Part shown: positions 10,800 to 20,827 of the stretch, piece after piece
Layout: each line of letters opens with the position of its first letter
Position numbering within the stretch: position 1 is the first letter of the stretch
Source of the DNA: Rana temporaria
Taxonomy: Eukaryota; Chordata; Amphibia; Anura; Ranidae
Reading direction: 5' to 3'
Assembly (NCBI RefSeq): GCF_905171775.1
Contig: NC_053495.1
Span: 106,187,409 to 106,251,408 of the forward strand
Length of the DNA: 64,000 bases
Made by a program: the position numbers and the translations under genes
Notes under the pieces: model-generated
Told to the model about the DNA's origin: nothing
Database searches by the model: none
The model's input: the letters and a program-made list of their open reading frames with translations, nothing else

Positions 10800-13335
10800 A
10801 GTAGGTGTTTGTGATATTGTGTTTTTAGCACGACAGCATCGCGCTGATTCTCGGCGACATGGTGCCGAGGTCTCGCCGACATCTCGCACTCACTGGAATA
10901 GTGACAGCACATCCCAGCAAGCGCGTCATAGAAGCGACGGGAGATCCGACTTGGATTCCCTCCAATTCTACACGTGTGCGGAGTTTGTTATGAATCCTTA
11001 GGGGGAAGTCCCCGCCGGATTTTAAATAAAAATCCGGCATGGGTTCCCCCCTCAGGAGCATACCGGGCCCTTAGGTCTGTTATGGGTTGTAAGGAGAGCC
11101 CCCCTACGCCGAAAAAAACGGCGTAGGAGGTCCCCCTACAATCCATACCAGACCCGTATCCAAAGCACGCTACCCAGCCGGCCAGGAAGGGAGTGGGGAC
11201 GAACGAGCGCCCCCCCCCCCTCCTGAGCCGTACCAGGCTGCATGCCCTCAACATGGGGGGGTTGGGTGCTCTGGGGCAGGGGGGCGCACTGCGGCCCCCC
11301 CACCTCAGAGCACCCTGTCCCCATGTTGATGAGGACAGGGCCCCTTCCCGACAACCCTGGCCGTTGGTTGTCGGGGTATGCGGGCCGGAGGCTTATCGGA
11401 ATCTGGGAGCCCCCTTTAATAAGTGGGCCCCCAGATACCGGCCCCCCACCCTAAGTGAATGGATATGGGGTACATCGTACCCCTAACCATTCACCTGTAG
11501 GAAAAATGTCAAAGTTAATAAACACACCACACAAGGGTTTTTAAAATATTTTATTTTTCTGCTCCGGAGGCTCCCCCTGTCTTCTTTATTAGCTCTTTTA
11601 CCAGGGGGAGCTTCTTCTCTGACGTCTTCGGGTGGGTGGGGGCCGCCGTCTGGTTCTCTTCCACCGCCGGGGGGGTCGCTTTTAAAAAAGCCCCCACCCC
11701 CCGGCATGTTTCCTCCGGCGTCTTCGGCGGGGGGGCTTCTTCTTACGCTATCCCGACGGGTCTTCTCCGCTATCCGGGGGGTCTTCTCAACTCTCCGGGG
11801 GTCTCCTTCTATGTTCGCCGCTCTCCGCTGTTGACTCGGCGCACCCCGGTTCTTCCTCTCGCTGTCCGGTGCCTTCTCCTTCCGTGCTGTACGTCTTCTT
11901 CTCCTTCCGTGCTGTGAGTTCTTCTTCCGTGCTGTGACGTCATGTTCTTCACTTCTCTTCTTCTCCCGATGTTGACACGTCGCCTTTCCTCGCTGCAATG
12001 ACGGGTGCGCGGCTTGCATCGGATTTATATAGACCTCACAATCCCATCATGCTCTGGCACCTACCCATGTGATACCTACCCACGTGGGTAGGTATCACAT
12101 GGGTAGGTACAGAGCATGATGGGACTGTGAGGCCTATATAGGTCCGATGAAAGCAGCGCACCTGCCATTTCAGCGAGAAGAGCCGGCGTGTCAACATCGG
12201 GAGAAGAGAAGAAGATGACGTCACAGCCCGGAAGAAGAAGAATACGTCACAGCACGGAAGAAGAAGATAGACGTTCAGCGCTGAAGGAGAAGGCATCGGA
12301 CAGCTGGAGGAAGAACCGGGGTGCGCCGAGTCAACAACGGAGAGCGGCGAACATAGAAGAAGACCCCCGGAGAGTGAAGAAGACCCCCCGGATAGCCGAA
12401 GAAGACCCCCCCAGATGGCGGAAGAAGAAGCACACCACCCCCCGCCGAAGACGTCGGAGGAAACCCGCCGGGGGGTGGAAGAGAACCGGACGGCGGCGAA
12501 GAGCGGCCCCCACCCGAAGACGTCAAAGAAGAAGCCCCCCCTGGTAAACAGAGCTAAAGAAGACAGGGGGCGGCCTCCGGAGCAGACTAATACATTATTT
12601 TAAAAACTCTTCTGTTGTGTTTATTGACTTTAACATTTTTCCTCCAGGTGAATGGGTAGGGGTACGATGTACCCCATATCCATTCACTTAGGGTGGGGGG
12701 CCGGTATCTGGGGGCCCACTTATTAAAGGGGGCTCCCAGATTCCGATAAGCCTCCCACCCGCATACCCCGACAACCAACGGCCAGGGTTGTCGGGAAGGG
12801 GCCCTGTCCTCATCAACATGTGGACAGGGTGCTCTGAGGTGGGGGGGCCGCAGTGCGCCCCCCTGCCCCAGAGCACCCAACCCCCCCATGTTGAGGGCAT
12901 GCAGCCTGGTACGGCTCAGGAGGGGGGGGGGGGGCGCTCGCTCGTCCCCACTCCTTTCCTGGCCGGCCGGGTAGCGTGCTTTGGATACGGGTCTGGTATG
13001 GATTGTAGGGGGACCCCCTATGCCATTTTTTCGGCATAGGGGGGGCTCTCCTTACAACCCATAACCGACCTAAGGGCCCGGTATGCTCCTGAGGGGGGAA
13101 CCCATGCCGGATTTTTATTTAAAATCCGGCGGGGACTTCCCCCTCAGGATTCATAACAAACGCCGCACACGTGTAGAATTGGCGGGAATCCAAGTCGGAT
13201 CTCCCGTCGCTTCTATGACGGCTTTGTCTCTATCGCGGCAAGCCAGCTCGGCGCTGGCTCCCGCGATGGGGCTCGTAGGTGCTCAATCTCGCCGAGAAAG
13301 GGAGCGAGATTGACACAATATCGCGTGCACCTACT
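10800..13335. mobile_element. Foldback element, 2.5-kb near-palindrome
   Basis: The whole 2.54 kb reads as one inverted repeat. The ends pair ('agtaggtg' at 10800 with 'cacctact' at 13328), and the same blocks recur in mirror order through the element. They include 'cacacgtgtagaattg', the 'ccgttggttgtcggggt' stem and the 'gaaggagaaggc' region. The centre is a perfect 50-bp palindrome at 12059-12108. A 4-bp gtac sits at both borders (10796-10799 and 13336-13339), a plausible target duplication. Arms carry GC-rich, purine-biased stretches whose open frames (for example 178 codons at 11483-12019) occur on both strands and are not supported as genes. No transposase is encoded; the mobilising enzyme is unknown. 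Confidence 0.8.
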
Positions 13336-13339
13336 GTAC

Positions 13340-13913
13340 TTCAAATGTTACATTGGCTACCTGTCTAGCAGTGGAATTACCTGTATTATTAAAACCCACT
13401 ATATTACACATTTGGTTTGATTTGGTTTCACAGGTATGTTTTCTTTGGTAAGGCTAATCTCAGATCCACTGCCAATGAAACAATTAATATGTTTACCATT
13501 TATCAAACATTGCAAATATGGCCTCCCATTCTCGTCCAAAATAATTGGTGCTACATATTGTAATGGCAGAGAAATTGAATCCGGGTGAGATTCTATTTAT
13601 GGCAATGGCAATAAACCTTCTCTTTCGGTGACAGCTCCTTTTGCCATATTGTCTGAACTACTGTGAACAGTCAAATTACTGATCTGTTTGACTTTAGTGG
13701 CATAAGGCAATTTCGTCAAAATGTTATCTTGTACAAAAGCTGATTTTTCATACTCCATATCTTTATTTTTTATTTGTAAGTCACCCTTAAACTTAAAGCA
13801 ATGTTTTTTCATATGGCCAGATCCATGACAGTAAAAGCACATCATAGGGTCTCCTTGTCTCACTTGACTGCACCTGTCCTTGTCATTCTTGCTGAGACCT
13901 GTCATTTCTGACA
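13340..13913 (-). pseudogene. ERV gag nucleocapsid and protease start
   Basis: A 105-codon frame (13597-13913) contains one retroviral zinc knuckle, C-X2-C-X4-H-X4-C (CFYCHGSGHMKKHC, around 13805-13850), which would bind genomic RNA. Downstream on the same strand (13340-13596) a retropepsin-like stretch follows. Its active-site triad position reads G-S-G, with glycine (codon 13471-13473) where the family has the catalytic aspartate. The hAT element at 13922 splits this block from the capsid region. The foldback at 13335 splits the protease. Confidence 0.75.
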
Positions 13914-13921
13914 CGTCTGTA

Positions 13922-15430
13922 CAGGGATGGACTGGCCATCTGGACTACAGGGAGTTTCCCGGTGGGCCGATGGCTCAGTGGGCCGGCTTCAGTGACAGCG
14001 GACCACCGCCCCCTCCGCTCCTCTGTCTCCCCCTCCCCGCAGCGTTCACCTCCTCTCCCTCCCCGCAGCGTTCACCTCCTCTCCCTCCCCGCAGCGTTCA
14101 CCTCCTCTCCCTCCCCTCAGCGCTCACCTCCTCTCCCTCCCTGCAGCGCTCGCCTCCTCTCCCTCCCTGCAGCGCTCGCCTCCTCTCCCTCCCCGCAGCG
14201 TTCGCCTCCTCTCCCTCCCCGCAGCGTTCCCCTCCTCTCCCTCCCCGCAGCGCTCACCTCCTCTCCCTCCCCGCAGCGCTCACCTCCTCTCCCTCCCCGC
14301 AGCGCTCACCTCCTCTCCCTCTCCGCAGCGCTCACCTCCTCTCCCTCCCCGCAGCGTTCACCTCCTCTCCCTCCCCGCAGCGTTCACCTCCTCTCCCTCC
14401 CCTCAGCGTTCGCCTCCTCTCCCTCCCCGCAGCGCTCACCTCCTCTCCCTCCCCGCAGCGCTCACCTCCTCTCCCTCCCCGCAGCGTTCGTCTCCTCTCC
14501 CTCCCCGCAGCATTCGCCTCCTCTTCCTCCCCGCAGGGTTCGCCTCCTCTCCCTCCCCGCATCGTTCCCCTCCTCTCCCTCCCCGCAGCGCTCACCTCCT
14601 CTCCCTCCCCACAGCATTCACCTCCTCTCCCTCCCCGCAGCATTCACCTCCTCTCCCTCCCCGCAGCGTTCGCCTCCTCTCCCTCCCCGCAGCGTTCGCC
14701 TCCTCTCCCTCCCCGCAGCGCTCGCCTCCTCTCCCTCCCCGCAGCGTTCCCCTTCTCTCCCTCCCCTCAGCGCTCACCTCCTCTCCCTCCCCGCAGCGCT
14801 CACCTCCTCTCCCTCCCCGCAGCGTTCGCCTCCTCTCCCTCCCCGCAGCGTTCACCTCCTCTCCCTCCCCGCAGCGTTCACCTCCTCTTCCTCCCCGCAG
14901 GGTTCGCCTCCTCTCCCTCCCCGCATCGTTCCCCTCCTCTCCCTCCCCGCAGCGCTCACCTCCTCTCCCTCCCCACAGCATTCACCTCCTCTCCCTCCCC
15001 GCAGCATTCACCTCCTCTCCCTCCCCGCAGTGTTCGCCTCCTCTCCCTCCCCGCAGCGTTCGCCTCCTCTCCCTCCCCGCAGCGCTCGCCTCCTCTCCCT
15101 CCCCGCAGCGTTCACCTCCTCTCCCTCCCCTCAGCGCTCACCTCCTCTCCCTCCCCGCAGCGCTCACCTCCTCTCCCTCCCCGCAGCGTTCGCCTCCTCT
15201 CCCTCCCCGCAGCGTTCGCCTCCTCTCCCTCCCCGCAGCGTTCACCTCCTCTCCCGCCCCGCAGCATCATGTAATAAAGTAGAACGGCTAATGGCTAGTG
15301 AAGGGGGAGGGGGGCTTGGGTGGCCAACCAGGGGGGGGCGGGTTTGTCTGGCCCCCCACATTGGAGAAACCTGTCAGTGGGCCGGACTGGATGAAGTCCA
15401 GGGCCAAATTTTTGTCCCAGTCCAGCCCTG
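13922..15430. mobile_element. Non-autonomous hAT element carrying a minisatellite
   Basis: Terminal inverted repeats are CAGGGATGGACTGG at the left and the complement of CAGGGCTGGACTGG at the right. They are flanked by an exact 8-bp duplication, cgtctgta (13914-13921 and 15431-15438). Eight-base duplications and CAGGG-type ends fit the hAT superfamily. The 1.5-kb body has no transposase and is mostly a tandem array. A related end occurs at 55152. It interrupts ERV gag between capsid and nucleocapsid. Confidence 0.88.
14030..15266. repeat. 26-bp minisatellite, about 47 copies
   Basis: The unit is approximately cagcgttcacctcctctccc followed by tccccg, with single-base variants (gttc/gctc, cacc/cgcc, rare cttc). 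The period is exactly 26 bp. Since 26 is not a multiple of three, each reading frame repeats every 78 bp, which gives long stop-free frames of 464 and 526 codons on the plus strand and others on the minus strand. These are artefacts of the array. Variant units recur at 364 bp (14 units): the 'cagggttcgcc' variant at 14534 and again at 14898. Confidence 0.92.
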
Positions 15431-15438
15431 CGTCTGTA

Positions 15439-16268
15439 GCCTGACTATTTTTGTCACATTGAATAATAGAAACCTCATGTGTGAGATTTCTTTGATTCAA
15501 TTGTCTCCTAATTTTGTCAATGAAGCTTACTATAGCATTTAAATTTTGATGTTCCTGTGCTATAGCTACTGAAGTTGGGTCAAGGTATTTCATTTTTTTT
15601 ATGAAAGCTATTTTTAAATCTGGGTCAGTTTCATCATCTACTCCAAATATCATTTCATAAACCTTGCAAAATCTTGTTTTAAACCAAAATGAATCTTCTT
15701 CTGCAGTAGTCTGTAATAGGTCTAACATTTCTATGGTCGGTTTTTGCTCACCGGTCATACATAGCAATAATAGTCGCAATCTATCTGTCACGTCATTTTG
15801 TCTTTCCTGACCTTCATCATCACTAACAAGTGAATGGATTCGTTTAGCAAAATTAACAGGAATCCACAACTGAAATATGTAATTGCGTTGATCGTTTGAA
15901 AGATTAAAACGATCTGCAAACATGTCAAATAAATCCCAATTAGAAAATACAGTAGTCTCAACGTCATAAATAGGAAAGTCTTTTAAAACCTTCATAAGTT
16001 GGTCATGTATTTGAAACTTTTGTTTTGCAGTTCTACATAATAAGTTTTTATGTTTCATTTCAATTTCATCAGTAGCATCAACATTCTCTATTTCCGAACT
16101 TTCCGGAAAATAAGATTGTAGCTTTGACTTGGTTTCAGTCTTTTTGTCATCTGTATTTATTACAGCAATCTGTCTACTGTCATTTTTTAACGCTGGCAAA
16201 ATATTTTTTTTTAGATTCTAATTGTTCCTCAAGATTCTCTATGTAATTACAAAGAATCTCACAGTTAG
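15439..16268 (-). pseudogene. ERV gag capsid region (left copy of a duplicated segment)
   Basis: A frame of about 256 codons (16199 down to 15431) encodes a helical gag segment with the FADRFNLSNDQRNYIFQLW block and a later WFKTRFCKVYEMIFG block, consistent with a capsid domain. Its N-terminal extension lies in another frame across an A-run at 16201-16209, so one indel separates the two. The right part (15828-16268) is repeated at 19045-19478 on the other side of a LINE fragment. The left part stops at the hAT target duplication. Gag assignment follows from its place upstream of the zinc knuckle and downstream of the LTR. Confidence 0.65.
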
Positions 16269-19016
16269 GGGCGTACGGTTCATCTTGGAGGGAAGGAGGG
16301 CGGACCCAGATGGACGCTTTCTATTTCTCAATGGGAAATTAAATGGAACCGTTATCTCAATGGCGAACATCTATGGACCGAATAAAAAGTCTGCTCAATA
16401 CCTGACTGGATTAATCGAAGAGTTTATGAGCTTTAAGACAGGAGGGGTTATCATGGGAGGGGATTTTAACTTATGTTTAGATCCTAAACTAGATAGCACG
16501 TCACATGGGACGAAATGGGTCAAAGGAATAAATTAAAAAAGAAGATGTACCAATATCAGCTGGTAGACGCATGGCGAGCACAACATATGAGACAAAAAGA
16601 TTATACATTTCGCTCACCGGTGCATGGGACGTACACTAGAATTGATTACTTTATGGTAGAGCATAGGCTGTTAGAACAGTTGGAAGATACTAAGATAGGA
16701 ATTTCAACATTCTCTCAATCACATTACAACTGAAAATAGGTAAGATAGAAAATAAGAAAAGTAACTGGAGGCTAAACGAAGAACTTTTATCAGATAAGGA
16801 TTTAGAGAAGAGAATAAGGAAGGAGTTAGAACAGTTTTTTGAGGAGAACAGTACAGAGGGAATGTCCGAGGCGATTATTTGGGAAACCCACAAGGTTTAC
16901 ATCAGGGGAATCCTAATAAAAGAAGGAGCCGAAAAAAAGAGAAAAAATAAAGAGAAAAAAATAAATTTAACTAAAGAAATTTTCAAATTAGAACAACTAC
17001 ATAAAGAAACAGACCATAAAGATCTATTACTGAATCTTAGTATTAAAAGGGAGAAAATGAGAAAATTTATTGAACAGGAATCCCGAATAGCTTTAAGTAT
17101 GGTCAAAAAAGAACGATACCAATGGGGTAATAAGATGGGAAAACACTTAGCGAATATACTAAAAAATAAAAAAAGCAACCAACTACATTGAAAGGATACA
17201 GACAAACACTGGAGAAACAAGTTTCAGGACTTCAGATATTGTTAAAAAAATTCAGGAATTTTATGGGAAACTCTACGCAATTAATAAGAATAGTACTAAA
17301 GAAGAAGTAAAACTAAAAGAGGAGAAAATTAGAGCATACCTGAAGGGTATGGACTTAAATAAAATTCCAGAAAGCAAACTCAATGACCTTTAAACCCCTA
17401 TAACAGAAGAAGAAATACTTAAAATCATCCAAGAACTGCCTAACGGTAAAAGCCCCGGTCCTGATGGAATGACAATACTGTACTATAAAACCATGTCCAA
17501 CATATTAATCCCTAAATTATGTTCCTATTTTAACGGGATAGGAGAGAAGTGGGAGATGAGGAAAGAAGCCTTAGAAGCTTTAATAACTGTAATTCCTAAA
17601 AGAGGGTAAAGACAACTCCATATGTTCCAGTTACAGACCAATTTCGCTCCTTAACATCGACCTAAAGATGTTTTCTAAAATTCTCGCCAATAGACTGAAA
17701 AAAATAATGAAAGACGTGGTCCATATAGACCAAGTAGGCTTTATTACATGGAGAGAAGGGAGAGATAATGGAATTAGATCCCTCCTGATAATTGAGGAAA
17801 TCAGGAAAAGTGGAGCCCCGGGACTACTCCTGTCAATAGATGCCGAAAAGGCTTTTGACAGGGTAGACTGGGGCTTCAAGCAGAACACATTAGAGGCGAT
17901 TGAAATAGGGCCTAGAATGAGAAATTGGATAAGATCCTTATATAACAGACCTACCGCAAGAATCAAAGTCAATGGAACCACCACAGAACCCTTCGAAATG
18001 GAAAATGGCACCCGCCAGGGGTGCCCATTGTCACCGCTGCTGTTCACTCTTGCATTAGAACCCCTGATAACAGGGATAAGGCGAAACATGGACATTAAAG
18101 GGATAACAATAGGAGGAGAGGAACATAAACTTGCCGCTTATGCGGACGATATACTGTTCTATGTAACAAACCCCCGGATAACCCTGCCCAACTTAATGAA
18201 AATGATAAAAGAATTTGGCACGATTTCTAATTTCAAGATAAACCCTGTCAAATCAAAAAAAGAAATACTGAGTATAAACATCCCTAACAAAGAAAGATGT
18301 GCTCTACAGGTAGACTTTCCATTTAGTTGGAAAAAAGAACTAAAATATTTGGGAATTAGATTAGCAACTTCTAGGGAGACTCTATATAAGATCAATTATA
18401 TCCCATTATTAAACAAGGTCAAAGATGACTTAAATAGAATTGCACCAAGGCAACTATCATGAATGGGGAGAATAAATATCTTCAAAATGATAATATTACC
18501 AAAAATAGTCTATAAAATACAGATGCTCCCAATCCCAATACCACAAGCCTACTTCAAAAAACTACAGTCAATGTTTCTTAAATTTATTTGGAGGGGAAAA
18601 AAACACGTATTAAACTAACGCTATTAATTAAGGATAAGACACAAGGGGGGTTAGGGGCACCAGATATAAGGAAGTACTACCACCCGATTGTCCTTTCACG
18701 AATAGTGGATTGGGCAAAAAATAATATAGAAAAAGGATCGGTAAATATGGAAAATAAACTTAGTAAAATAGCACTGGGGAAATTAATTTGGGTTCCGGCT
18801 CAGTATAGAGGATTAAGTTCCCAAGCTCACTATATTACTAGTCACGCACTTAAACTTTGGGATCAGACGCACAATAAAGAAAAATGGGATTATAACTCAC
18901 CTTTTAAACCTTTAAATGACACAATTTTTTTTCCACCAGGGGATGAAAAAAGGTTTGGTAAATGGATAATTAAAGACAATACCCAATTAAAAAAAAATTG
19001 CTGTGGTTTAGTCTGA
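16269..19016 (+). pseudogene. LINE ORF2 fragment (endonuclease, RT), frameshifted
   Basis: The endonuclease half includes GGDFNLCLDP (about 16455) and the TRIDYFMV block (about 16636). The RT part has the SPGPDGM motif (17450), AEKAFDRVDW (17842), GTRQGCPLSPLLF (18008) and an intact catalytic YADD (18136-18147). The C-terminal side includes KYLGIR and FIWRG (18580). Breaks are seen near 16535, 16735, 17190, 17390 (TAA), 17605 and 18460. The ORF2 C-terminus with its zinc knuckle is absent. Compared with the full-length L1 at 29.3-35.3 kb, this is a different, more AT-rich subfamily. Confidence 0.82.
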
Positions 19017-19044
19017 AGTGGAGAAAAAAAAAAAAAGAAAAAAA
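16269..19044 (+). mobile_element. LINE (L1/Tx1-type) fragment, truncated at both ends
   Basis: This 2.78-kb piece encodes the second half of an APE endonuclease, an RT and the start of the C-terminal region. It ends abruptly inside ORF2 in an A-rich tail (A13-G-A9 at about 19023-19045). The 5' end is truncated within the endonuclease. It is flanked by a direct duplication of ERV gag about 440 bp long (15828-16268 and 19045-19478), arranged as an oversized target-site duplication. Confidence 0.82.
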
Positions 19045-19588
19045 AAAGTGAATGGATTTGTTTAGCAAAATTAACAGAAATCCACAACTGAAATATGTAA
19101 TTGCGTTGATCCTTTGAAAGATTAAAACGATCTGCAAACATTTCAAATAAATCCCAATTAGAAAATACAGTAGCCTCAACATCATAAATAGGAAAGTCTT
19201 TTAAAAGTTGGTCATGTATTTGCAACTTTTGTTTTGCAGTTCTACATAATAAGTTTTTATGTTTCATTTCCATTTCATCAGTAGCATCAACATTCTCTAT
19301 TTCCGAACTTTCCAGAAAATAAGATTGTAGCTTTGACTTGGTTTCAGTCTTTTTTTCATCTGTATTTATTACAGCAATCTGTCTACTGTCATTTTTTAAC
19401 TCTGGCAAAATATTTTTTTTTAGATTCTAATTGTTCCTCAAGATTCTCTATGTAATTACAAATAATCTCACCGTTAGGACAACTAAGAGAATCCTGTGTT
19501 CTTTACATTATTAGTCTCTGTCTGATTTAGTGTACACACATTTTTGGCAGTAAAATATTAATAATCATCTTATTAAATATTCTCACCA
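19045..19588 (-). pseudogene. ERV gag capsid region (right copy) and upstream gag
   Basis: Bases 19045-19478 repeat 15828-16268 with scattered substitutions and a deletion of about ten bases near 19206. The minus strand encodes the same N-terminal capsid segment (19408 downward). To the right (19479-19588) the gag frame continues with several stops up to the Penelope insertion, whose target duplication is at 19589-19602. The gag start lies beyond it at 36463. Confidence 0.65.
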
Positions 19589-19602
19589 ATTTCAATACAT
19601 TA

Positions 19603-20335
19603 TATAAGAAAAACAGTGCAGCGCAAAACCAAAAATTAATAGATTAAAATAATATGTGAAAATCAATAAAGTCCAAAAGGATTGGAGATCCAATCAGGCA
19701 CTTCCTAGGATTCTTCACCAAGTGAAATTGAGCACACCAAACTTATGAGTGATCCCTCCATCAGTGAAAGATGGGTACTCTCACCTCAGCAATAGACCAC
19801 TGTGTTACCAGATGGTCAGATAGGCAGGTATGTCAACACAGCAGTCCAAGGAGCAAGATGATAATTATATTTCTCATATGTCAGCCATACACATGGATCC
19901 GGACATGAAAAAATAAATCACAAATCTAAGAGCTTCCGCTGGACAAGGATATTTATTAACTGTATAAAAGAGCACAGGCTACTCACATTTAGCCAAAGAA
20001 CATCAGGCATTCAAGACACAACCAGGGCATCAAATCAAAAGGTCGAATGGTTAGGCTCTCAAAACGGCAGCGAGCCGTTGCGTTGTTACAACTTCCTCAG
20101 CGGGGCGGAGCCTGAAACGTCACACGCTAGCCTATAAGTATGTTGCTGTTACCTCAGTAACCTTCCTGAAACAAAGCGTGAACACGCTGGGCGGCACGTC
20201 CAGCGTCACGTCCTCTTGATGAACAACTTTATTGTTCTCTTGCAGAGGTTGACAAACGGCATTAATGATAAAAACCACTCTCGCCATCTTGTGGTCAAAG
20301 AGTATATATATTTTAAAAAGGAGAACAATTTCCTG
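19603..20335 (-). mobile_element. Penelope-like element, 3' end (part 1 of a split copy)
   Basis: This is the 3' half of a Penelope-like retroelement whose coding end is at 35806-36279; the Harbinger transposon separates them. The outer border carries the 14-base duplication atttcaatacatta (19589-19602), matching 36280-36293. On the minus strand there is a structured segment at about 20072-20103, with CTGAGGA, a short stem and GCAACGGC. It resembles a degenerate hammerhead ribozyme core of the kind known in Penelope pseudo-LTRs. A following AATAAA is present near 19950. There is no coding frame. Confidence 0.65.
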
Positions 20336-20499
20336 TAGGGCCTTGTACTCACGACCGGATCTGTCCGCTGTAAACTGTCTGACGGACAGTTTCCGGCGAA
20401 CAAGGCTGATTTGTCTTTTGGTCCGCTGGCTTGTACACACCAGCGGACCAAATTCCTGTCGTACCGGAACGCGTGCACGTAAACCACGTACGACGTCAC

Positions 20500-20507
20500 T
20501 ATAAAGG
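20500..20507 (+). promoter_or_regulatory. TATA box of the Harbinger transposase gene, copy 1
   Basis: TATAAAGG lies 328 bp upstream of the transposase ATG (20828), just inside the terminal repeat region. The same box occurs in copy 2 (45692-45699, minus) and copy 3 (48500-48507, minus), so it is conserved across copies. Confidence 0.5.
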
Positions 20508-20827
20508 GGAAGACCAAAGTCAATGGTGCCGCCCTCTGTTCCTCTTTTGCTAGTTACGGGTTTGCTCGTGTTAGTGAAGGTTTGGTTAGAGCTGATTTGC
20601 GCTTTTCGGTCTCCACGCTTTTCCAGGTTGTATTCACGGGTTCAGTGCGTGTGCTTGCGGGATCGTAGTTGTCATTCGGCTATAGGCTTGCAGGTTGTTT
20701 CTGCTTTTGCAGTTGCGTCCTGTACGCTCGTATCTGTTTGTCACACGTTCTTCGCAGGTAGTGCTGGATTTGCGAGTGCTTTCTGTTGGAGTGTGTTCTT
20801 GACTGACCAGCCGGCCGGTTTGAAGCC

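Noticed and set aside
11483..12019. 178-codon basic ORF and similar frames at 12188-12603 and 63213-63641
   Set aside because: They arise from purine-rich repeats in mirrored foldback arms, with counterparts on both strands and no conservation between copies.
14030..15266. Possible CRISPR-like regular array
   Set aside because: Units are contiguous, with no unique spacers; it is a minisatellite in a eukaryotic transposon.
13880..15542. Two very long plus-strand ORFs (464 and 526 codons), Ser/Pro/Arg-rich
   Set aside because: They are readings of the 26-bp array, present in all plus frames and partly on the minus strand, with no start context or domain.
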